A DNA stretch of 11,263 bases from a bacterium. GTDB taxonomy: Bacteria; Patescibacteriota; Saccharimonadia; Saccharimonadales; UBA4665. This document shows positions 7,533-11,263 of this stretch, one piece after another. Position numbers and translations under genes: made by a program. Where the stretch lies: positions 1 through 11,263 of the forward strand of contig JAJZWH010000028.1 of assembly GCA_021846765.1 (NCBI GenBank), in the 5' to 3' direction. Position 1 is the first letter of the stretch, and each line of letters starts with the position of its first letter. A model generated the notes under the pieces. The model was not told the origin of the DNA and searched no databases. It worked only from the letters and a program-made list of their open reading frames with translations.

Positions 7533-8281
7533 TGCAAAAACTCCATAATTAACTTTTCTACTTTTTCGGCTTGATCATGATGAATAAAGTGATTATTGCT
7601 AGTAATAATTTCTAGATTAGAGTGCTTAATGAGTTGATGATAGCGTTGACCATCAGTCAGCGGAATGGCTGGATCTTGATCAGCAAAAATTAACAATACT
7701 GGAATAGTGATTTTAGCGGCATCCTGCTGAACGTCTTGTTTAACTGTCGCTTTAAAGGTTTCTACTAAATGAGGAGCAACTAGCATATCCGAGCCAATAG
7801 TACCATATAGTTTTTGTCTTAGTCGTTGTTTAGTTTGACTGGGCATAAAAAAAGTTGCCACTTTACCAGTTTTAGCTATTGCCTTAGTTATTTGTCTTTT
7901 TTTCTTATTTGTATCTCTAATACCGGAAGCAGCTATAAGAACTAATTTAGCCGGCTTAAGTTCCTGTAAGCTAATTGCTCGAATGGCTAAAGCTCCACCA
8001 TTTGAGTGACCAATAACTAAATAAACCTTTTCTAAATTTAATTTAGCTAAAAAATGATGCAATAATTTTGCGTAATCATCTAGGTTCCAAACTCCTAAAG
8101 GTGCCTGACTACCTCCAAAACCGGGCAAATCGAGCGCTAGGACCTGATAATCTAAACACAATCGATCAATTAAATAGCTAAAGGTTTTATGGCTATCTCC
8201 CCAACCATGTAACAGCAAGATTAATTTACCCTTGCCTTTTATTAGATAATTTATAGCTAGTTCATCGACTATAGCTTGCAT
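7529..8281 (-). CDS. Alpha/beta-fold hydrolase
   Basis: A 250-residue serine hydrolase of the alpha/beta fold; the reaction cannot be specified. Seen in sequence: an oxyanion-hole HGWGDS (25-30), the strand LALDLPGFGGS (48-58), the nucleophile elbow GHSNGG (91-96, Ser93), the acid FADQDPAIPL (199-208, probable Asp203) and a histidine near NNHFIHHDQ (229-237, probable His231). A basic cap region lies at about 122-160. No signal peptide or membrane segment, so it is cytoplasmic. It is the first gene of the wall-precursor operon and overlaps murF by 4 bases. That coupling hints at a role tied to peptidoglycan or envelope metabolism, or at housekeeping ester or amide hydrolysis. Family relatives include C-C hydrolases, esterases and haloperoxidase-like enzymes, so the substrate stays open. 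Confidence 0.88.
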   Translation of the reverse strand: MQAIVDELAINYLIKGKGKLILLLHGWGDSHKTFSYLIDRLCLDYQVLALDLPGFGGSQAPLGVWNLDDYAKLLHHFLAKLNLEKVYLVIGHSNGGALAIRAISLQELKPAKLVLIAASGIRDTNKKKRQITKAIAKTGKVATFFMPSQTKQRLRQKLYGTIGSDMLVAPHLVETFKATVKQDVQQDAAKITIPVLLIFADQDPAIPLTDGQRYHQLIKHSNLEIITSNNHFIHHDQAEKVEKLIMEFLQ

Positions 8282-8382
8282 GTATGGTAATTAATTATAC
8301 TTCAAAAATTATTCTTATGATTAAACAAAATATATAATTAATTATAAGAAGTAGTTTTTAGTAAACTGAAAAAGTTAAAGAC
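8282..8382. promoter_or_regulatory. Divergent promoter region between the hydrolase-murF-ddl-leuS operon and the DHFR gene
   Basis: This 101-base AT-rich gap separates divergently transcribed genes. It contains a perfect 14-bp palindrome at 8333-8346 (TATAATTAATTATA) that reads TATAAT on both strands, and another minus-strand TATAAT at 8294-8299, 12 bases before the hydrolase ATG. No good -35 hexamers sit at 16-18 bases from any of them, and neither gene has a clear Shine-Dalgarno. That both promoters lie here follows from gene orientation; the exact hexamers are uncertain because the DNA is so AT-rich. Confidence 0.5.
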
Positions 8383-8868
8383 ATGAGTTTATCGATTATT
8401 GTGGCCGCTAGTAAAAATAAAGTTATCGGAGATAGTTCGGTCTACCCGCTATGGCATTTAGCTGATGATCTAGCTAATTTTAAAAAGCTAACTCTAGGTC
8501 ATCCCATTATTATGGGAATAAAGACATACGAAAATATTAACCATCCACTAAGCGGTAGAGAAAACATCGTCTTATCTCATAATTTAAATTATCAAGCAGA
8601 AGGATGCTTGGTGCTCAATTCTCTACAGGCAGCAATTAATCACACTAAAGACGCGCCAAAGACTTTTATTATTGGTGGAGGCGAAATATATAAGCAAAGC
8701 CTAACTTTAGTCAACGAAATGTACTTAACCTTAATTGATAGCCAAATCCAAGGCAACGTTTATTTTGATTATGATCCGTTAGAGTGGAAGATTTTAAAAG
8801 TTACTAATTATCCAAAAAATTTGCTAAACAGTGCGAATTTTAGCTTACTCCATTTAGTACGCATCTAA
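8383..8868 (+). CDS. folA: Dihydrofolate reductase
   Basis: Reduces dihydrofolate to tetrahydrofolate with NADPH, needed for thymidylate and one-carbon metabolism; soluble and cytoplasmic. The 161 residues are of normal length and show the family order: SIIVAASKNKVIG (4-16), the active-site segment PLWHLADDLANFKKLT (22-37, with D29 at the catalytic acid position), GHPIIMGIKTYENI (39-52, NADPH-binding; the usual Arg after MG is Ile), PLSGRENIVLS (55-65), and IIGGGEIYKQSL (95-106) followed by MYLTLID and NVYFD. It is the only clear plus-strand gene of the AT-rich part and has no thymidylate synthase beside it here. In the 60-base line from 8581 I count 21 G/C, in sharp contrast to the DNA that begins about 10 bases after its stop codon. 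Confidence 0.95.
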   Translation: MSLSIIVAASKNKVIGDSSVYPLWHLADDLANFKKLTLGHPIIMGIKTYENINHPLSGRENIVLSHNLNYQAEGCLVLNSLQAAINHTKDAPKTFIIGGGEIYKQSLTLVNEMYLTLIDSQIQGNVYFDYDPLEWKILKVTNYPKNLLNSANFSLLHLVRI

Positions 8869-8876
8869 TTTATCAA

Positions 8877-9350
8877 TTGGTGGTCCTCGTGCGATCGTTG
8901 TCGAACTCGTCCCCCTCACCCTTGGACCGGGCACTCCGGGCCTACCGGAGGCTGAACCTGGCCTTACCGGCCCAGAAGCGCCCCACCAGGGCCGTGAAGC
9001 GGGCAAAGCGGCTCAACAGCACGGAGGTGGTTCGCTTGGTCGAACGTTACAGCTCCGGAGGCACGGTGTACGAGCTGGCCACCGAGTTCGGCGTCCATCG
9101 GACAACGGTCTCCGAGCATCTCAAGGCTGTCGGCGTACAAATGCGACGCCAGCCTCTGACGCCGGTCCAGGTGAGGAATGCGGCCCGGCTCTATGCCAGC
9201 GGACTGTCTCTCGTTGATGTCGGCCGTCACCTGGGTGTCCACGCGTCCACAGTGAACTTAGCCCTTAGGGAGCGCGGGGTGTTGATGCGGAAGCCTTGGG
9301 ACCATCTTCGCCAGCACAAAGCTGCGCCACATCACCCCTTGACCGAGTAA
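8877..9350 (+). CDS. Tandem helix-turn-helix protein resembling the C-terminus of actinobacterial serine recombinases
   Basis: A 157-residue basic protein, probably DNA-binding. Two similar modules of about 46 residues can be aligned by eye: residues 46-91 and 94-139 share the pattern L-x4-V-x5-Y-x-SG-x(n)-GVH-x2-TV-x3-L-x3-GV-x-MR. Each is a Hin/resolvase-type helix-turn-helix. Such paired modules follow the catalytic domain in actinobacterial serine recombinases, but no catalytic domain (Ser nucleophile, arginines) is present here. The reading frame remains open upstream across the composition junction, and the TTG at 8877 lies at that junction. So it may be a recombinase truncated at its 5' side, or a stand-alone regulator starting at a GTG or TTG inside the block (8880, 8889 or 8898). 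No clear ribosome binding site. Codon use is strongly G/C at third positions, unlike every AT-rich gene around it. Confidence 0.6.
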   Translation: MVVLVRSLSNSSPSPLDRALRAYRRLNLALPAQKRPTRAVKRAKRLNSTEVVRLVERYSSGGTVYELATEFGVHRTTVSEHLKAVGVQMRRQPLTPVQVRNAARLYASGLSLVDVGRHLGVHASTVNLALRERGVLMRKPWDHLRQHKAAPHHPLTE

Positions 9351-9475
9351 AGGGGGGCCACGCCACGGGGGTTGGCGATCTACGTGGTCACTCTCAGGCG
9401 GCAATGCTCGATAGTTGAAACGCTGCTCAGATGGCATCTGCGAGCGTTCCAGGACGTGGCACCGCGTGTGCCTAC
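9351..9475 (+). repeat. Non-coding hairpins downstream of the helix-turn-helix gene
   Basis: I find no credible gene here. A two-part hairpin at 9419-9448 pairs AACGCT with AGCGTT and, inside, CAGAT with ATCTG around a GGC loop. A second at 9458-9472 pairs GGCAC with GTGCC around CGCGT. Neither is followed by a run of T, so they are not obvious intrinsic terminators. They could be the 3' UTR of the helix-turn-helix gene, recombination sites, or the 5' part of the structured region that follows. Confidence 0.4.
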
Positions 9476-9497
9476 CCGACACCACGCAACTGGACCT

Positions 9498-9525
9498 TTG
9501 TGGCATTTTCAGTTGGCGATACAAT
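9498..9525 (+). promoter_or_regulatory. Candidate promoter of the structured RNA
   Basis: TACAAT at 9520-9525 matches the -10 consensus at five of six positions, and TTGTGG at 9498-9503 could be a -35 with a 16-base spacer. Initiation would fall near 9532, just before the first hairpin at 9541. A 6-bp inverted repeat (CAACTG 9487-9492, CAGTTG 9510-9515) overlaps the site and could be an operator. Prediction only. Confidence 0.4.
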
Positions 9526-9531
9526 ACATAT

Positions 9532-9733
9532 GGAAGTGAAGCGTCGTTAGATCGACGCCAGATAGTCGCTACAACGTGTCTATCTATGAAGGCCCTCGGG
9601 TAATCGATCGCTCGAGCCGAGGGACGTTAGCCTGGTGGGTGCGCTTGGGTCATCCAAGGATCAAGTCCCACCCGCTTCCATTGATGGACACTAGAAGAGG
9701 CCCTGACGCTAACAGTCAGGGCCTCTTCCTTAG
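9532..9733 (+). ncRNA. Candidate structured non-coding RNA, about 200 nt, family not recognised
   Basis: Consecutive stems with perfect Watson-Crick pairing fill this stretch on the plus strand: GCGTCG with CGACGC (9541-9546/9553-9558); AGATAG with CTATCT (9560-9565/9580-9585); CCCTCGG with CCGAGGG (9593-9599/9617-9623); GGTGGG with CCCACC (9634-9639/9667-9672), enclosing CTTGG with CCAAG (9644-9648/9654-9658); and the 14-bp terminator stem (9694-9707/9715-9728). The terminator loop GCTAAC (9708-9713) is fully complementary to GTTAGC in the junction between the third and fourth stems (9626-9631), so a 6-bp pseudoknot is possible. A promoter-like -10 lies just upstream. It does not match tRNA, tmRNA, SRP RNA, RNase P RNA or a riboswitch class I know. 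The reading frames through it look like artefacts. Confidence 0.5.
9694..9728 (+). terminator. Strong terminator-like hairpin, 14-bp perfect stem
   Basis: GAAGAGGCCCTGAC pairs without mismatch with GTCAGGGCCTCTTC around the 7-base loop GCTAACA. On the plus strand it is followed by CTTAGCTTAGTT, a broken rather than continuous T tract. Stem-rich terminators with poor T tracts are common in high-GC Actinobacteria, in line with the origin suspected for this island. The stem is symmetric, so it might stop transcription from either side. Confidence 0.7.
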
Positions 9734-9771
9734 CTTAGTTCGAGGTCTCCCTCAACGGCGAGCACTAAGCT
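9732..9771. repeat. 8-bp inverted repeat after the terminator
   Basis: AGCTTAGT (9732-9739) and ACTAAGCT (9764-9771) are perfect inverted repeats 24 bases apart, with a small GAGG/CCTC stem inside the spacer. It could be a protein-binding site, part of the RNA region, or the end of an element. The following stretch, 9772-9847, shows no gene or motif that I recognise. Confidence 0.4.
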
Positions 9772-9847
9772 CAGTGTCGACCCGGGTTGTGCTTCCCGAC
9801 GTTCTGGTTCGTGTAGTGCATGTTGGTGGCGCTGTTTAGTTCGCCAT

Positions 9848-9874
9848 GGGACTCTTCAGAATTATGTGTAAACT
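9848..9874 (+). repeat. Left terminal inverted repeat of the IS256-family element
   Basis: The inner 15 bases AATTATGTGTAAACT (9860-9874) recur exactly, inverted, at the right end, and the TTATGTGTAAA core is typical of IS256-family ends. The outer 12 bases (GGGACTCTTCAG) align only partly with the right end (GAGACCATAAA) and need one gap. Confidence 0.85.
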
Positions 9875-9895
9875 ATCCAGAGATTTATATGAATG

Positions 9896-9918
9896 CAAGT
9901 GAGCGATTAGCTCGCTTG
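9896..9918 (+). terminator. Hairpin inside the left end of the insertion sequence
   Basis: CAAGTGAGC (9896-9904) pairs with GCTCGCTTG (9910-9918), with one G-T wobble and a 5-base loop. On the plus strand it is followed by TTATTAGTTT, so it could block read-through transcription entering the element. On the minus strand it lies about 55 bases after the transposase stop, with a poor T tract. The remainder of 9875-9972 is AT-rich and otherwise featureless. Confidence 0.5.
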
Positions 9919-9972
9919 TTATTAGTTTAAGATTTTTAATGTACTAACTAATTTCTTTAAACTTAAGCTTAA

Positions 9973-11166
9973 CTATAACATGGGTATCCTCCCTTCAAAA
10001 TGAATAGCAAATTGGTTAAGGATAGTAGGCCAATTAGGGACACATGGTATCCAGCTTTCCTGGGCTTTCTGGGTAGCTAAGTATAGTACTTTAGTTAAGG
10101 CATCATTGCTAACAAAACTACGTTTGTTCTTGGTGTATTTCCTAAGCACTGAGTTGTAAGATTCAATTGCATTAGTGGTATACATCATCTTTCTAATCTC
10201 AGAGCTAAAACTAAAACATTGAGTTAAAGCTTCCCAGTTATTCTTCCGAATATTAATAGCCATTGGGTACTTTTCTCCGAAACGCTCTTCTAAAACTTTA
10301 AAGTTGGCTTCAGCTTCTTCTATAGTACTAGCGGTGTAAACTGGCTTTAGGTATTCCATAAACTCACTTTTTAGCTTATGTGGTACGTAAGCTAGTGAAT
10401 TACGAATGGCATGGACTATGCAGCGCTGGACAGTAGTTTGAGGAAAGATACTATGGATAGCTTGTTCAAAACCAGATAGACCATCTACGCAGGCGATTAG
10501 GATATCCTGGACACCACGGTTTTTAAGGTCGGTTATGACACTTAGCCAATATTTAGCACCTTCACCACCATTACTAATGTAATGTCCGAGAATATGTTTG
10601 TAACCAGATAGATCATAGGCCATTACAATATGGACAGCCTTATTAATTACTTTATTGTTCTCTCGGCACTTAATATGGATAGCATCCAGGTAGGCAATGG
10701 TATAAATACTATTTAGTGGTCTGGCTTGCCATTCCTGAGCTAACTCCAGGACTTTATCTGTTACTTTTGAGATAAAGCCGGGGCTGAACTCAAAACCATA
10801 GGTTTCATGTATCCAGTCAACTATATCTGCCGTTGAAGTACCAAAGGCATACATAGAGATAATCTTTTGTTCTAGCTCAGAGCTTATTTGTTTATATGGC
10901 GGCACTACTTCTGAATTGAAGTCGCCATTGCGGTCTCTAGGCATATCCAGCGTAAACGGACCGTCACTACTGCGCAGAGTCCTTTGATAGCTGCCATTGC
11001 GGCTGTTACCAGTTAAATAGCCACTGGGATGATGTTTGGGATAACCTAGATGTTCGTTCATCTCAGCTTCCAGCATTTCCTGCATTAATGGTTTTAGCAT
11101 CTGGGCTACAAGGCCGTCTTTACCGATTAGATCTTCAAAGCGTTTAGCGCCGGATTGTTCTAGCAT
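9973..11166 (-). CDS. IS256-family (Mutator-type) DDE transposase
   Basis: Cuts and rejoins the ends of its own element. The 397 residues are full length for the family. An N-terminal EAEMNEHLGY motif (34-42) is followed by the TGNSRNGSY block (52-60). Probable catalytic residues are D161 (AYLDAIHIKCRE), D228 (ACVDGLSGF) and E335 (TTNAIESYNS). The RCIVHAIRNS motif (248-257) is the family's conserved C-x2-H element. No stops or frameshifts interrupt it, so it looks active. The first ATG is at 11166. The frame stays open upstream for about 26 codons, back to a stop within the inverted repeat, and that extension reads like protein (DLSDLAKALVATPQAQA) but has no ATG, GTG or TTG. The true start could be this ATG or an unusual CTG. 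Confidence 0.95.
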   Translation of the reverse strand: MLEQSGAKRFEDLIGKDGLVAQMLKPLMQEMLEAEMNEHLGYPKHHPSGYLTGNSRNGSYQRTLRSSDGPFTLDMPRDRNGDFNSEVVPPYKQISSELEQKIISMYAFGTSTADIVDWIHETYGFEFSPGFISKVTDKVLELAQEWQARPLNSIYTIAYLDAIHIKCRENNKVINKAVHIVMAYDLSGYKHILGHYISNGGEGAKYWLSVITDLKNRGVQDILIACVDGLSGFEQAIHSIFPQTTVQRCIVHAIRNSLAYVPHKLKSEFMEYLKPVYTASTIEEAEANFKVLEERFGEKYPMAINIRKNNWEALTQCFSFSSEIRKMMYTTNAIESYNSVLRKYTKNKRSFVSNDALTKVLYLATQKAQESWIPCVPNWPTILNQFAIHFEGRIPML

Positions 11167-11235
11167 AGCTTGAGCTTGTGGCGTAGCTACCAGGGCTTTA
11201 GCTAAATCTGACAGATCTGCTGTTTGAGCGGATTG

Positions 11236-11261
11236 AGTTTACACATAATTTTTATGGTCTC
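11236..11261 (-). repeat. Right terminal inverted repeat of the IS256-family element
   Basis: Bases 11236-11250 are the exact reverse complement of 9860-9874. The outer part reads GAGACCATAAA on the minus strand. It lies upstream of the transposase start and would contain or adjoin its promoter. Confidence 0.85.
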
Positions 11262-11263
11262 GA

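Larger units (their letters stand above)
8877..9847. other. GC-rich island of foreign composition between DHFR and the insertion sequence
   Basis: Composition changes abruptly just after the DHFR stop: 42 of 60 bases are G/C in the line from 8941 and 36 of 60 in the line from 9601, against 21 of 60 inside DHFR (from 8581). It returns to AT-rich at the left end of the insertion sequence. The block carries one recombinase-type helix-turn-helix reading frame and a hairpin-rich non-coding part, both in a style typical of high-GC Actinobacteria. The 7-base word TTGGTGG occurs near both edges (8877-8883 and 9823-9829). Explanations are horizontal transfer (for example from an actinobacterial host), a remnant of a mobile element, or an assembly chimera. 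Confidence 0.75.
9848..11261 (-). mobile_element. IS256-family insertion sequence, apparently complete
   Basis: About 1.41 kb, a usual size for the family, bounded by inverted repeats whose inner 15 bases are identical, with one intact transposase gene on the minus strand filling most of it. The right end lies 2 bases from the window edge, so the expected target duplication of 8-9 bp cannot be compared in full. The two visible bases after the right end (GA) do not match the start of an 8- or 9-base repeat taken immediately left of 9848, so the exact outer limits may be off by a base or the copy may lack a duplication. Base composition resembles the AT-rich host genes rather than the GC-rich island it abuts. 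Confidence 0.88.

Noticed and set aside
1..8868. UGA recoding as in some CPR lineages (Gracilibacteria/Absconditabacteria)
   Set aside because: The hydrolase ends at a TGA within the GTGA overlap at its natural length, and no conserved domain needs an in-frame TGA read as Gly. The standard code suffices.
8964..9524. Minus-strand open reading frames at 8964-9242 and 9258-9524 in the GC-rich island
   Set aside because: Opposite-strand shadows in GC-rich DNA where stops are rare. The products have no recognisable domain and low-complexity Arg/Pro/His-rich composition, and the first is antisense to the helix-turn-helix gene.
9634..9680. tRNA-like 3' end (GGATCAAGTCCC followed by TTCCA)
   Set aside because: It looks like a T-arm at a glance, but the five bases before the loop do not pair with those after, and no matching 5' acceptor strand or cloverleaf is found upstream.
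9626..9713. Integron attC site suggested by GTTAGC and GCTAAC flanking a hairpin
   Set aside because: The 7-base core consensus (RYYYAAC/GTTRRRY) is not met at either end and there is no integrase or cassette gene. A pseudoknot pairing is the simpler reading.
9415..9839. Plus-strand open reading frames at 9415-9603 and 9576-9839
   Set aside because: They run through the hairpins and the perfect terminator stem, overlap each other, and give no domain-like protein. The RNA interpretation explains the palindromes better.
1..11263. CRISPR array or Cas genes, toxin-antitoxin pair, prophage genes
   Set aside because: No regularly spaced direct repeats and no such protein families are visible; the only mobile gene that I can support is the IS256-type transposase.

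Overview
The window is mostly low-GC, tightly packed bacterial DNA. It suggests a Patescibacteria/CPR genome, perhaps Saccharibacteria-like. The grounds are a very short L32-like ribosomal protein, an rpmF-nusB-NUDIX-rnc order, a leucyl-tRNA synthetase with an extra domain, a membrane-anchored MurF-like ligase, few clear Shine-Dalgarno sites, and TAA, TAG and TGA stops all fitting the standard code. The lineage call is inference from gene style, not from a phylogeny.

Layout. (1) 1-1885, minus strand: rpmF, nusB, a stand-alone NUDIX hydrolase and the start of rnc (RNase III, cut by the window edge). These are translation and RNA-processing genes. (2) 1985-8281, minus strand, in order of transcription: an alpha/beta hydrolase, a MurF-like ligase, a D-Ala-D-Ala ligase and leuS, with gaps of 38 bases or less and one 4-base overlap. 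Ddl would make the D-Ala-D-Ala dipeptide and the MurF-like ligase would attach it to the peptidoglycan precursor, so this is a cell-wall operon with leuS at its end. (3) 8282-8382: an AT-rich divergent promoter region. (4) 8383-8868, plus strand: dihydrofolate reductase. (5) About 8877-9847: an abrupt GC-rich island of about 0.97 kb. It encodes a protein with two tandem helix-turn-helix modules of the type found at the C-terminus of actinobacterial serine recombinases. A gene-free stretch follows that can fold into a row of hairpins ending in a 14-bp terminator stem, probably a structured RNA of about 200 nt. (6) 9848-11261: an apparently intact IS256-family element with terminal inverted repeats and one transposase.

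The points most worth a second look are the NUDIX domain inserted in the editing (CP1) region of LeuRS, and the GC-rich island with its candidate structured RNA. The terminator loop of that RNA can pair with an upstream single-stranded junction. The island could be DNA acquired from a high-GC organism (an actinobacterial host is attractive if this is Saccharibacteria) or an assembly chimera. The sequence alone does not decide.
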